Below, in pieces: positions 9,181-17,925 of a stretch of DNA of 64,000 nucleotides (within the stretch, counting starts at the first letter, position 1; every line of letters begins with the position of its first letter). The position numbers and the translations under genes were made by a program. Where the stretch lies: positions 200,110 through 264,109 of the forward strand of contig JAKAWX010000002.1 of assembly GCA_021816865.1 (NCBI GenBank), given 5' to 3'. Source of the DNA: Thermoplasmata archaeon. GTDB taxonomy: Archaea > Thermoplasmatota > Thermoplasmata > Lutacidiplasmatales > UBA184. The notes below the pieces were generated by a model, which saw only the letters and a program-made list of their open reading frames with translations, ran no database searches and was not told the DNA's origin.

Positions 9181-10827
9181 ATGATCTCCGCCGTGGTCCT
9201 TGCGGCCGGTGCCTCGACCCGGATGGGCGTGCCAAAGCCCCTGGTCGAGCTCGAAGGCCGACCGCTCCTGGCCCACGTCCTGGACGCGGTGAGGGCCAGT
9301 GACATCGGCGAGACGGTCGTGGTGCTGGGGTTCGAAGCCGACCGGGTCCGAAGCGCGGTACCGCTCGGCGGAACCCGAACCGTCGTGAACCCGGGGTTCC
9401 GCGACGGGATGAGCAGTTCGCTGCGCGCGGGCGTCGCCGCGCTCGGCCCGTCGTCCCGGGCGTTCTTCGTCGTTCTGGGCGACGCCCCGTTCGTCCGTCC
9501 GTCGACGTTCGCCGCACTGCGCTCCGCCCGGGAGCGCACCGGGGCCCGCATTGTCCTTCCGACGTACCGCGGGGTCCGGGGCAATCCGGTGCTGATCGAC
9601 CGGACGCTCGAGGCCGAGGTCGACCGGATCTCGGGCGATCGAGGGTGCCGGGCCCTTCACCAGCGGCATCCCGAGGAGACCGTCGAAGTGCCGGTCGAAG
9701 ACCCCGGGGTGTTGGTCGACCTCGACACTCCCGACGACCTCGCCCGGGTCGAGGCCGCCCTCGCACGGGGAGCGGACCTCGCGGAGATCGCGGCCACGCT
9801 CGACTCCGATCGACCCCTTGCGTCGGGGGCGACGCGAGCCCGACGACGGACCCGCGGACTCCTCGACGTGTTCGGCCGGGTCGCGGAGCTCGAGCGGCGC
9901 CGGGAACCGTTCTGCCTCGCGATCGTGACCGGCGTGACGGCACCGACCTCAGGCAAGCCCGGGTTCAAGGCGGTCGTGCGGGAGAACGGGACGATCGAGG
10001 GATGGATCGGGGGCAGCTGCTCGCGGCACGCGCTTGTGGCGGAGTCGCGAGCCGCTCTCGCGGACGGCCAGCCGCGTCTTTTGCGCCTCCGGCCGGGCGC
10101 CGAGCCGTCGGCCCCGCCGTCGTCCGGCGTCGTCGACCGGATCTTGCAGTGCCAGAGCGGAGGAGCCATGGACATCTACCTTGAGCCGCACGGTGCGTCG
10201 CCCCAGCTGATCGTCGTCGGGGAGTCCGCGGTCGCCGAGGGCCTCTCAGCGCTCGGGCGGCTCCTGGGCTACCGGGTGGTCGCGGTCGGACCGGGGCTCG
10301 ACCCGGCACGGTTCCCCGACGCCGACGAAGTGGTCGCCGACGTCGCCGACCTTGCCGCGAAGGTCGACCGCACGAGCTACGCCGTCGTCGCGACGATGGC
10401 CGAGTACGACGGCCTCGCCCTCGAGGCCCTCGTCCGGTCGCCGGCGCCGTACGTAGCGCTCGTGGCGAGCCGGCGCCGCGCCGGGATTCTGCTCGAGGAG
10501 CTACGAGCCCGCGGCGCCCCCCCCGACGCTCTCGCCCGGGTCCGCGCCCCCGCGGGTCTCGACATCGGCGCCCGGACCCCGGAGGAGATCGCGCTCAGCA
10601 TCCTCGCCGAGATCGTCGAACGCCGACGGGGCTCCGTTCCGCCACCCACCCCGGCGGAGTCGGAACGCGGGAGTGCGCCGGCCGCGGTCGATCCGGTCTG
10701 CCACATGGAGGTCGACCCGGCGGCGACGTCGCTCAAGACGGAGCGCTCCGGCACGGCGTTCTACTTCTGCTCGGAGAGCTGCCTCCGACGGTTCACGGAG
10801 CATCCCGAGGAGTTCCTCGCCCCGTGA
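9181..10827 (+). CDS. MocA-XdhC-YHS triple fusion: molybdenum cofactor nucleotidyltransferase and maturation protein
   Basis: 548 residues with three modules. Residues 1-195 are a MobA/MocA-like nucleotidyltransferase (L-A-A-G-A-S-T-R-M-G-V-P-K), expected to add CMP to molybdopterin to give the MCD form used by CO dehydrogenase. Residues about 235-480 are XdhC/CoxI-like, with the first half containing K-A-V-V-R-E-N-G-T-I-E-G and a Rossmann-type C-terminal half ending I-G-A-R-T-P-E-E-I-A-L-S-I-L. Residues about 503-545 are a YHS domain (D-P-V-C-H-M-E-V, F-Y-F-C-S-E-S-C) that could bind a metal. XdhC proteins carry the sulfurated cofactor to the apo-enzyme. One chain may thus make, hold and deliver the cofactor for the CO dehydrogenase at 13-17 kb. 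The role of the YHS domain is inference. Confidence 0.88.
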   Translation: MISAVVLAAGASTRMGVPKPLVELEGRPLLAHVLDAVRASDIGETVVVLGFEADRVRSAVPLGGTRTVVNPGFRDGMSSSLRAGVAALGPSSRAFFVVLGDAPFVRPSTFAALRSARERTGARIVLPTYRGVRGNPVLIDRTLEAEVDRISGDRGCRALHQRHPEETVEVPVEDPGVLVDLDTPDDLARVEAALARGADLAEIAATLDSDRPLASGATRARRRTRGLLDVFGRVAELERRREPFCLAIVTGVTAPTSGKPGFKAVVRENGTIEGWIGGSCSRHALVAESRAALADGQPRLLRLRPGAEPSAPPSSGVVDRILQCQSGGAMDIYLEPHGASPQLIVVGESAVAEGLSALGRLLGYRVVAVGPGLDPARFPDADEVVADVADLAAKVDRTSYAVVATMAEYDGLALEALVRSPAPYVALVASRRRAGILLEELRARGAPPDALARVRAPAGLDIGARTPEEIALSILAEIVERRRGSVPPPTPAESERGSAPAAVDPVCHMEVDPAATSLKTERSGTAFYFCSESCLRRFTEHPEEFLAP

Positions 10828-10858
10828 GAGCCCGGAGGGCGAGACGACGGGGTACGGG

Positions 10859-11476
10859 TCAGTTCTCGCCCCAGAACGGGGCGTCGGAGGATCCTTCCCG
10901 CCGGAGGAAGGTGACATGCTCCGTCGCGCCGGGAGTCGGGCGCAGCGCTTCCACCGCGTGAACGAGCAGTTCGTACGCCGCGTCCTCGGTCTCGGCCGGT
11001 TCGTCGTCGGGCGCACCGCCGGGCCGATAGACGCGCAACGTGCCGCGGTCGATGCCGAGCAGCACGTGGCCCGAGCCGTCCCGTCGGGCCCAGGAGAGCA
11101 ACCGGCCGTCCGGGCGCTCGACCACGCCGACCCAGCGCAGGGCTCCGAACCAGCGTCCGGCCAGGCGCCCGAGAAGCGTTTCGGCCGAGGTTCCCACCGG
11201 AAGGTCGACCTGGGCGACGGGTCGGAGGTCCGAGGTCAGCTCGTCGACCGAGCGCTCCACGCCCGCCAAGGCCCGGTACCCTCCGTCCACGCGCTCGACC
11301 AGTCCCTCCCGCTCGAGGCGACGCAGCGACCTCGCGAGCGATTCCGGGTGGGCGCCGAGCACGCGCCGTAGGCCGCTGAACGCCATGCGGCCCGGCAGCC
11401 CCTGGAGGGCGTCGAGCACCCGGTCGTCGAGCCGGCCGCTCGACCCCGGGGTGCGCTCGTCCGCGCGGAGGGCCAT
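10859..11476 (-). CDS. Winged-helix transcription regulator (MarR-like N-terminus)
   Basis: 205 residues. Residues about 15-75 form a winged helix (D-D-R-V-L-D-A-L-Q, then H-P-E-S-L-A-R-S-L-R-R-L-E-R-E-G-L-V-E as recognition helix and wing). The C-terminal part (about 85-205) is a mixed alpha/beta domain I do not recognise, possibly effector-binding. The ATG at 11476 was chosen because the TATA-like element is 27 nt upstream. The longer open frame to 11608 has no good start context. It is convergent with the MocA fusion gene and might control cox cofactor genes, but this is only proximity. Confidence 0.7.
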   Translation of the reverse strand: MALRADERTPGSSGRLDDRVLDALQGLPGRMAFSGLRRVLGAHPESLARSLRRLEREGLVERVDGGYRALAGVERSVDELTSDLRPVAQVDLPVGTSAETLLGRLAGRWFGALRWVGVVERPDGRLLSWARRDGSGHVLLGIDRGTLRVYRPGGAPDDEPAETEDAAYELLVHAVEALRPTPGATEHVTFLRREGSSDAPFWGEN

Positions 11477-11500
11477 CGGTGGGAGAAGGCACCCCCGGGG

Positions 11501-11508
11501 ATTTAGGC
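11501..11508 (-). promoter_or_regulatory. TATA-like box of the winged-helix regulator gene
   Basis: GCCTAAAT on the minus strand, centred about 28 nt before the ATG at 11476; this decides that start. Confidence 0.5.
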
Positions 11509-11664
11509 CCGCGGTAACGGGAGCGTTACTGCACGGGTCCGCCGGTCGGGACGCGCCCGCTCCCGGCGGCCGAGGTCCGTGTGACCGAAATGGACCCGAC
11601 CCGCTCAATATCCTCGACCGCGCGCTGTTGAGTCCGGAACGGAAACCGTTCCGAGGAAGGCACG

Positions 11665-11919
11665 ATGTCGGAAGAATGTTGCGAAGGAACGCCGGGACGA
11701 GCGAACTACGGTCCGTGGGTCTGGTCGGCCTACCGGGCCTACCACGAGCTGCTGCGCGACAAGATCAAGAAGCGGTTCGACGCCCAGGAGGGGCCTTGGA
11801 TGGACCAGGTCGCCGACCTGCTGGTCCAGATCGTGAACGCCCGCTGGGACGGCGGGCGGAAGAAGGAGAAGGAAGAGGGCGAGCTGCTCGCGAAGCTCGA
11901 GCACCTCCTTTCGGAGTGA
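11665..11919 (+). CDS. Small helical protein, unknown function
   Basis: 84 residues. It has a Cys-Cys pair near the N-terminus (S-E-E-C-C-E-G), aromatic helices (Y-G-P-W-V-W-S-A-Y-R-A-Y-H), and a Lys/Glu-rich C-terminal helix. Codon use and the charged helix pattern look like a real coding gene. An A/G-rich stretch (GAGGAAGG) sits just before the ATG as a possible ribosome binding site. No family is recognised. A further tiny open frame (11925-12008, 27 residues, Pro-rich) follows but is not convincing. Confidence 0.55.
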   Translation: MSEECCEGTPGRANYGPWVWSAYRAYHELLRDKIKKRFDAQEGPWMDQVADLLVQIVNARWDGGRKKEKEEGELLAKLEHLLSE

Positions 11920-12011
11920 GCGCGATGGCGGTCGGTTCCCCGCTCGGACCCCTGCCCCGTCCGCCGGTGGGGCCGGAGCCGATGCTGCCCCGGCCCCGGT
12001 CGACCTAGGCG

Positions 12012-12977
12012 GTGTCGATGCTCCACGGCGACCTCGAGGAGCGGATCGTCTCCGCGGTCGAGACGATCGGTCCGTGCGTCGCCGGCGTGGCGAGCCTCCG
12101 CCCCGACCGAGGTCCCCGGGCGAACCCGTTCGGTCCGTCGGCGAACGCCACCGGTGTTGTCCTCGAGCGGAGCGGGTTCGTCGTCACCAACCAGCACGTC
12201 GTCGACGGAGCGACCGAGGTCCGGGTCCGGCTCGCGGACGGGAGGGACCTCGCCGCGGAGGTGCTCGGGGGGGATGCGGTCACCGACGTCGCCCTCGTCA
12301 AGGTCGACGCGGTGGACGCTCCGGCGGCGCCCCTCGGGGAGTCGTCGGCGCTCCGGGTCGGCCAGGTCGTCCTTGCGATCGGGCACGCGCTCGGGCTCCC
12401 GGGCGGCCCGACCGTTTCGACGGGCGTGGTGAGCGCGCTCGGCCGTCCTCTGCCGGGATCCGACTTCATCTTCGAGGGGCTGATCCAGACCGACGCCGCG
12501 ATCAACCCGGGGAACAGCGGCGGCCCGCTCGTCGACCTCGGCGGCACCGTGATCGGTCTCAACACCGCGATGATGCCGTTCGCCCAAGGCGTCGGGTTCG
12601 CGATCCCGATCGATGCCGTACGTCGGATCGCCGACGAGCTGCGGCGGAGCGGGAGGGTCGTGCGTTCGTGGGTGGGGGTCGTCGTCGCCGAGCTCGGGCC
12701 GGCTCTCGCCCGGGCGACCGCGCTCGACGCCGGTTCGGGGGTCTGGGTCGACGAAGTCGTTCCGCGATCCCCGGCGCACCGTGCGGGGCTGAAGCGGGGA
12801 GACGTGCTCGTCCGCGTCGGGCCATTCGAGGTCCGTTCCGTCCGGGACCTTCTCGAAGCGCTCGCCGTATTCCCCGTGGGCTCGGACGTCGAGGTGGGGC
12901 TCTCCCGCCGGGGGGTCGTTTCGAGCGTGAGCGTCCCGCTCGCCGAGGCGCCCGCGCCGCGCGTGCCCCGCCGCTAG
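12012..12977 (+). CDS. HtrA/Deg-type serine protease with PDZ domain
   Basis: 321 residues. The S1C catalytic triad is visible as T-N-Q-H-V-V (His), D-V-A-L-V-K-V (Asp) and N-P-G-N-S-G-G-P-L (Ser). A PDZ domain follows at about 220-310 (V-D-E-V-V-P-R-S-P-A-H-R-A-G-L). No signal peptide or membrane helix is seen, so it is probably cytoplasmic, unlike most bacterial DegP. Start choice is GTG 12012 or the ATG two codons later. It is convergent with coxL. Confidence 0.92.
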   Translation: MSMLHGDLEERIVSAVETIGPCVAGVASLRPDRGPRANPFGPSANATGVVLERSGFVVTNQHVVDGATEVRVRLADGRDLAAEVLGGDAVTDVALVKVDAVDAPAAPLGESSALRVGQVVLAIGHALGLPGGPTVSTGVVSALGRPLPGSDFIFEGLIQTDAAINPGNSGGPLVDLGGTVIGLNTAMMPFAQGVGFAIPIDAVRRIADELRRSGRVVRSWVGVVVAELGPALARATALDAGSGVWVDEVVPRSPAHRAGLKRGDVLVRVGPFEVRSVRDLLEALAVFPVGSDVEVGLSRRGVVSSVSVPLAEAPAPRVPRR

Positions 12978-13014
12978 CCGACGCTCCGTACGGACCCGGC
13001 CGCGCGAGGAGTCG

Positions 13015-15372
13015 CTACGGCGCGGGGCCGCGCTTCGTGTGGAGGATCTGCCAGACCTTCCACGGGTGGATCGGGATGTCGATGTGCTCGACACCGTACG
13101 GCTGGAGCGCGTCGACCACCGCGTTGACGATCGCCGGCGGGGCTCCGACGGTCGCCGACTCCCCGACGCCCTTCGCGCCGAGCGGGTGGTGGGGGCTCGG
13201 TGTCACGGTCTTCGCGGTCTCCCAGTTCGGCGTTTCGACCGCCGTCGGCACGAGATAGTCCATGAACGAGCCACCGTGGACGTTCCCGTTCTCGTCGTAC
13301 TGGATCTCCTCGAGCAGCGCCGGAGCGAACCCCATCGTGAGGCCCCCGTGGATCTGCCCGTCGACGATCATGGGATTGATGATCGTCCCGCAGTCGTCGA
13401 CCGCGACGAACCGGCGGACCTTCACCTGACCCGTCTCCGTGTCGATGTCGACCACGCAAATGTAGCTCCCGAACGGGTAGGTCATGTTCGGCGGGTCGTA
13501 GTAGTCGACGGCCTCGAGCCCCGCTTCGACGCCCGCGGGGTGGTTCGTGTACGCCGCGAAGGCGACCTCCTGCATCGTCTTCGACTTCGTCGGGACGCCC
13601 TTCACGCGGAACGCGAAGTCCTTCCACTCGACGTCGTCGGGACTGACCTCGAGGAGGTGCGCCGCGATCCGACGGCCCTTTTCCCGGATCTTCCGGGCCG
13701 CGACGGCGGCGGCGGCCCCCGCGGTGGGGGTGCTGCGGCTCGCGTAGGTGCCGAGCCCGTACGGGGCGGTGTCGGTGTCGCCTTCCTCGACCCGGATGTC
13801 GTCGGCCGGGATCCCGAGCTCCTCGGCCAGAATTTGCGCATACGTCGTCTCGTGGCCCTGGCCCTGAGACTTCGTCCCGAAGCGGGCGAGCACCTTCCCC
13901 GTCGGGTGGATGCGGACCTCGGCCGAGTCGAACATCTTGATGCCGAGGATGTCGAACGTGGCGCTCGGGCCCGCGCCGACGATCTCCGTGAAGCTCGAGA
14001 TGCCGATCCCCATCAGCTCGCCCTTGCGGCGTTTCTCCGCCTGCTCGCGCCGGAGACCCGCGTAGTCGATGATCTCCATCGCTTTCGCGAGCGCGGCGCC
14101 GTAGTTGCCGCTGTCGTAGGTCCAGCCGAGCGCGGAGCGGTAGGGGAACGCCTCGGGCGGGATGAAGTTCTTCAGCCTCAGCTCGGCCGGGTCGACCCGC
14201 AAGCGGTGCGCGAGGATGTCCATCATGCGTTCGATCGTGTAGACCGCCTCGGTAACGCGGAACGAGCAGCGGTAGGCGATCCCGCCCGGCGGCTTGTTGG
14301 TGTAGGCCGCGTCGACCTCGACGAACGCCTTCGCGAACGGGTAGGAGCCCGTGATGATGTGGAAGAGGCCCGCGGGGAACTTTGACGGGTTCGCCGCCGC
14401 GTCCGTGTAGCCGTGGTCGGCGAGCGTCTTGACGCGCAGCGCCGTTACCGTTCCGTCGCGCTCGGCCGCCACTTCCGCGTGGATGTGGTAGTCCCGGGCG
14501 AACGAGTCGGCCTGGAGGTTCTCGGAGCGGTCCTCGATCCACTTCACCGGACGACCGGTCTTGATCGACGCGACCGAGGCGAGGACGTAGCCCGGATAGA
14601 CCGGCACTTTCCCTCCGAACCCGCCCCCGATGTCGGGGGAGATGACGCGGATGTTCTGCTCGGGGAGCCCCGTCACGAGCGCGAAGACCGTGCGGATCGC
14701 GTGCGGCGCCTGGGTCGTCATCCAGAGGGTGAACCGGCCCGAAACCGGGTCCATCTGAGCGATGCAGCCGCACGTCTCCATCGAGGAGACGTGGATCCGC
14801 GGGATGTAGAGGTCCTGGGCCACGCTCACGGGCGCGGTGGCGAACGCCCGGTCGGTAGCGGCCCGGTCGCCGGTCTCCCAGTGCCAGATATGGTTCGACG
14901 GCTCCTTACGGTCGGTCCGGATGACCGGCGCGCCCGGCTCGATCGCCTTGAACGGGTCCGTCACGACCGGGAGCGGCTCGTAGTCGACCTCGACCGCGGC
15001 GGCGCCGTCGGCGGCGGCGTAGCGGCTGTCGGCGACGACCGCGACGACCTCTTGGGCTTGGTACATGACGGTGTCCGTGGGCAGCACCATCTGCTTATCG
15101 GACATCAGGGTCGGCATCCACGCGAGGCCAGCGGCCTCGAGGTCCTTACCCGTGATCACCGCGAGAACGCCGGGGACCTTGAGCGCCCGGTCGGTACGGA
15201 TCGACGTGATCTTGGCGTGCGCGTACGGGCTGCGGGCAATATCGAGGTAGAGCATCCCGGGGAACTTGAAGTCATCAATGTAGCTCCCCTTGCCCCGAAC
15301 GAACCGCGCGTCCTCCTTGCGGAGGATCGGTTGGCCGATCCCCCCCTTCACGCCGGGAACCGGCGCGCTCAC
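13015..15372 (-). CDS. coxL: Aerobic CO dehydrogenase large subunit, form I (CoxL)
   Basis: 785 residues, close to the ~800 of form I CoxL. It holds the molybdopterin-copper site where CO is oxidised to CO2. The loop A-Y-R-C-S-F-R (residues 366-372, Cys369 as copper ligand) is the form I hallmark; form II enzymes have AYRGAGR. The C-terminal G-V-G-E motif (Glu738) supplies the catalytic glutamate. Upstream signatures include the [12 protein letters not shown]-terminus and the G-G-F-G-G-K pterin-binding block. The GTG at 15372 overlaps the coxS stop (GTGA), which fixes the start. The longer open frame reads through coxS in another frame and is not real. Confidence 0.96.
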   Translation of the reverse strand: MSAPVPGVKGGIGQPILRKEDARFVRGKGSYIDDFKFPGMLYLDIARSPYAHAKITSIRTDRALKVPGVLAVITGKDLEAAGLAWMPTLMSDKQMVLPTDTVMYQAQEVVAVVADSRYAAADGAAAVEVDYEPLPVVTDPFKAIEPGAPVIRTDRKEPSNHIWHWETGDRAATDRAFATAPVSVAQDLYIPRIHVSSMETCGCIAQMDPVSGRFTLWMTTQAPHAIRTVFALVTGLPEQNIRVISPDIGGGFGGKVPVYPGYVLASVASIKTGRPVKWIEDRSENLQADSFARDYHIHAEVAAERDGTVTALRVKTLADHGYTDAAANPSKFPAGLFHIITGSYPFAKAFVEVDAAYTNKPPGGIAYRCSFRVTEAVYTIERMMDILAHRLRVDPAELRLKNFIPPEAFPYRSALGWTYDSGNYGAALAKAMEIIDYAGLRREQAEKRRKGELMGIGISSFTEIVGAGPSATFDILGIKMFDSAEVRIHPTGKVLARFGTKSQGQGHETTYAQILAEELGIPADDIRVEEGDTDTAPYGLGTYASRSTPTAGAAAAVAARKIREKGRRIAAHLLEVSPDDVEWKDFAFRVKGVPTKSKTMQEVAFAAYTNHPAGVEAGLEAVDYYDPPNMTYPFGSYICVVDIDTETGQVKVRRFVAVDDCGTIINPMIVDGQIHGGLTMGFAPALLEEIQYDENGNVHGGSFMDYLVPTAVETPNWETAKTVTPSPHHPLGAKGVGESATVGAPPAIVNAVVDALQPYGVEHIDIPIHPWKVWQILHTKRGPAP

Positions 15373-15923
15373 GGCTTGCCTCCCGGGGCCGAGCTCGCGG
15401 ATTGCATCTTCTGGCCCGCGAGCCGGATCGCCTTCACGATGTTCACGTATCCCGTACACCGGCACAGGTTCCCCCGGATCGCGTCCCGGGTCTCGGCGTC
15501 CGTCGGGTTCGGGTTCCGCGCGAGGAGCGCGGTCGCGGTCATCATCATGCCGGGCGTGCAGAACCCGCACTGGAGCCCGTGCGCCTCGATAAACGCCTCC
15601 TGGACCGGGGAAAGCTTCCCGTCGACCTCGAGGCCCTCGACGGTACGGACCTGGCGTCCGCTCGCCTGGACCGCCAGGACGGTGCACGACTTGACCGGCT
15701 TGCCGTCGAGGTGGACGGTGCACGCCCCGCAGTGGGAGGTATCGCAGCCGATGTGGGTCCCGGTGAGCCCGAGGACCTCGCGCAGGAAGTGGACCAACAG
15801 CGTCCGCGGTTCGACCTCGGCCACGACCGGCTGACCGTTGACGGTGACCTGGATCCGAGAGATCGGGGCGCCGGCCGTCGTAACGGCAGCCGCCGGAGCG
15901 ACGGGTCGAGCGCTCGTCGCCAT
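15369..15923 (-). CDS. coxS: Aerobic CO dehydrogenase small iron-sulfur subunit (CoxS)
   Basis: 184 residues. Two [2Fe-2S] clusters are evident: the plant-ferredoxin-like set C60, C65, C68, C80 and the helical set C119, C122, C154, C156. They pass electrons from the Mo-Cu site to FAD in CoxM. The N-terminus carries about 20 extra Ala/Pro/Thr residues before the conserved I-Q-V-T-V-N-G. It starts directly after the coxM stop and overlaps coxL by GTGA, giving the M-S-L order typical of form I clusters. Confidence 0.96.
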   Translation of the reverse strand: MATSARPVAPAAAVTTAGAPISRIQVTVNGQPVVAEVEPRTLLVHFLREVLGLTGTHIGCDTSHCGACTVHLDGKPVKSCTVLAVQASGRQVRTVEGLEVDGKLSPVQEAFIEAHGLQCGFCTPGMMMTATALLARNPNPTDAETRDAIRGNLCRCTGYVNIVKAIRLAGQKMQSASSAPGGKP

Positions 15924-16799
15924 CTAGCTCCCTCCCTTCGCGCGGGCGAGCGCCCGTTCGAGCGCCCGGCGCGCGAGGACGCCGGCCATCGCGCGCTTGT
16001 ATGCGACCGGGCCGCGGAGGTCGCCGGAGGGATCCGTCGCCGTCTCCGCGAGCCGCGCGGCGTTCGCGAGGTGGGTCTCGCTCGGGACCTCCCCCACGAG
16101 CGCGGCCGCGGCCGCCGTCGCATGGACGACCGTGGGGCCCACGCCCGTGAGGGCGATCCCGGCGGTCTCGACCCGACCTGCGGCGTCAACGACCAGGTTC
16201 GCGGCCGCACCGGCGATCGCGAAGTCGCCGACCCGCTTCTCGATCTTCTGGTAGGCGTTGCCCTGGTGCGACCGCGCCTTCGGGATCCGGACCTCGGTGA
16301 GGATCTCGGTCGGTTCGAGGGCCGTGACGAACGTGTCTCGGTAGAACTCGGCGGCGGCGATCTCGCGCGGGCCCGCCGGGCCCGCCACGGAGAGCACCGC
16401 GCCGAGCGCGAGCATGCAGGCGGGGAGGTCGTTGCCCGGGTCTCCGTGGCAGACGTTCCCGCCGACGGTCCCCAAGTTGCGGACGAGCGGGTCCGCGATC
16501 TCCTGGGCGGCGTCCGTGAGGATCGGATACGATTTCCTCAGGAGCGCCGAGTCGAGCAGGTCCCCGGTCCGCGTGGTCGCACCGATCCAGAGGTAGCCGT
16601 CCTCTTCCCGAAGGTACGCCAGGTTCGGTATCCGGTTGATGTCGACCAGCGCCTTCGGCTCCGCCAGTCGGAGCTTCATGAGCGGGATGAGGCTATGCCC
16701 TCCCGCGAGCACCTTCGCCTCGCCGTCGAACCGGCGGAGGAGCGCCACGGCCTCGTCCACGGAACTCGGGGCATAGTACTCGAACTGCGGCGGGATCAT
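15924..16799 (-). CDS. coxM: Aerobic CO dehydrogenase medium FAD subunit (CoxM)
   Basis: 291 residues, the usual length. FAD-binding motifs are A-G-G-H-S (residues 32-36) and T-V-G-G-N within L-G-T-V-G-G-N-V. It transfers electrons from CoxS to the quinone pool or another acceptor. The ATG at 16799 was chosen because M-I-P-P-Q-F-E-Y-Y matches the family N-terminus and a TATA-like element lies upstream. The longer frame to 17015 runs into moaA. It is the first gene of the coxMSL operon. Confidence 0.95.
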   Translation of the reverse strand: MIPPQFEYYAPSSVDEAVALLRRFDGEAKVLAGGHSLIPLMKLRLAEPKALVDINRIPNLAYLREEDGYLWIGATTRTGDLLDSALLRKSYPILTDAAQEIADPLVRNLGTVGGNVCHGDPGNDLPACMLALGAVLSVAGPAGPREIAAAEFYRDTFVTALEPTEILTEVRIPKARSHQGNAYQKIEKRVGDFAIAGAAANLVVDAAGRVETAGIALTGVGPTVVHATAAAAALVGEVPSETHLANAARLAETATDPSGDLRGPVAYKRAMAGVLARRALERALARAKGGS

Positions 16800-16842
16800 T
16801 CGACCACCTTGGGCATCGCCCGAGATTCCGAACGACTCGTGC

Positions 16843-16850
16843 GCTATAGT
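16843..16850 (-). promoter_or_regulatory. TATA-like box of coxMSL
   Basis: ACTATAGC on the minus strand, centred 47 nt before the coxM ATG, giving a leader of about 20 nt. It lies in the 151-bp divergent region shared with moaA. Confidence 0.45.
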
Positions 16851-16918
16851 CCTTGCGAAACCGACACACGGCGAGCCGGCGCGAAGGCCTTCCGGGGCCC
16901 GAACCGGGCCGGTAAAAC

Positions 16919-16926
16919 CGCTTAAA
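16919..16926 (+). promoter_or_regulatory. TATA-like box of moaA-coxD-coxE
   Basis: CGCTTAAA centred about 28 nt before the moaA ATG at 16951, implying a leaderless mRNA. Confidence 0.55.
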
Positions 16927-16950
16927 GGGGGCCGCCGATAGGTCGGAAGG

Positions 16951-17925
16951 ATGCTGTCGGACGCGTACGGCCGCGAGGTCACCGACATCCGCGTGAGCGT
17001 CACCAAGCGCTGCAACTTCGGCTGCGTCTACTGCCACGACGAAGGGCTCGGTCCGGTCGACCGCCCCCGAACGCCCCACGGCGAGGAGATGACCGCCCTC
17101 GAGATCGAGCGGCTGGTCCGCGTGGCGCGCGAGTTCGGCATCCGATCGGTAAAGTTCACCGGCGGAGAACCGCTCGTACGTCTCGACCTCGAGGAGATCG
17201 TCGGCCGGACCGTGCGCGAGATCCCCGACGTGTCGCTCACGACCAACGGCTCGATGCTCGAGGCACGGGCCGAGGGGCTTCGGGACGCGGGTCTCAAGCG
17301 CGTGAACGTCTCGGTCGACTCGATCGACCCCGAGCAGTTCCGCTCGATCCGCAAAGGCGCGCTCGCTCCGGTCCTTCGCGGGATTCGGGAGGCGCTCCGG
17401 GTGGGCCTGAAGCCGCTCAAGCTCAACATGGTCGTCTTTCGCCCGACCCTCGCGAACATCCCCCGGATGATCGAGTACGTCGGCGAGACCGAGGGGCTCA
17501 AGCTCCAGTTGATCCAGTTCATGCCCGAGCTCGTTACCCATCCCGAGTGGATGGTCGACATCCAGTCGGTGAAGCGCTGGCTCGAGGAGCACGCGACCCG
17601 GGTCCTCGTCCGGGAGATGCACCATCGGCGCGTCTACGTCTTTCGGGAAGCGGAAGTCGAGGTCGTCGACCCGGTCTTCAATCCCGAGTTCTGCTCCCAC
17701 TGCCACCGGATCCGCGTGACCCACCGGGGGGAGCTCAAGGGCTGTCTGAACCGCAACGACGACCTCGTCGCGACCCGGGGGCTCGACGACGATGGTCTAC
17801 GCTCGGCGTTCCGTCAGGTCGTCGCTACGCGCGTCCCGTACTACGGCGGGTACGTGACCGACTTCCCGCCGCGCGCCCCGGCGCCGGAGCCCGCCCCGGG
17901 CGCGCCGACGCGGATGTCGGCATGA
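16951..17925 (+). CDS. moaA: MoaA-type radical SAM protein (GTP 3',8-cyclase)
   Basis: 324 residues. The radical SAM cluster motif is C-N-F-G-C-V-Y-C (about residues 27-34). The second [4Fe-4S] cluster is C-S-H-C followed 13 residues later by C (F-C-S-H-C-H-R-I-R), as in MoaA. The enzyme makes the first intermediate of molybdenum cofactor biosynthesis from GTP. A T-G-G-E-P SAM-binding motif is present. It is divergent from coxMSL and overlaps coxD by ATGA, so cofactor synthesis is tied to CO dehydrogenase production. The C-terminal Gly-Gly lies inside Y-Y-G-G-Y-V rather than at the very end. Confidence 0.9.
   Translation: MLSDAYGREVTDIRVSVTKRCNFGCVYCHDEGLGPVDRPRTPHGEEMTALEIERLVRVAREFGIRSVKFTGGEPLVRLDLEEIVGRTVREIPDVSLTTNGSMLEARAEGLRDAGLKRVNVSVDSIDPEQFRSIRKGALAPVLRGIREALRVGLKPLKLNMVVFRPTLANIPRMIEYVGETEGLKLQLIQFMPELVTHPEWMVDIQSVKRWLEEHATRVLVREMHHRRVYVFREAEVEVVDPVFNPEFCSHCHRIRVTHRGELKGCLNRNDDLVATRGLDDDGLRSAFRQVVATRVPYYGGYVTDFPPRAPAPEPAPGAPTRMSA

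Noticed and set aside
11925..12008. 27-residue frame after the small helical protein
   Set aside because: Pro/Gly-rich, no supporting context beyond proximity.
13039..14385. Long plus-strand frame antisense to coxL (448 residues)
   Set aside because: Arg/Asp-rich composition typical of the complement of a GC-rich gene; coxL on the other strand is unmistakable.
15373..15723. N-terminal extension of the coxL frame into coxS
   Set aside because: Arg/Pro-rich and out of frame with the conserved coxS; the GTG at 15372 with GTGA overlap is the natural start.
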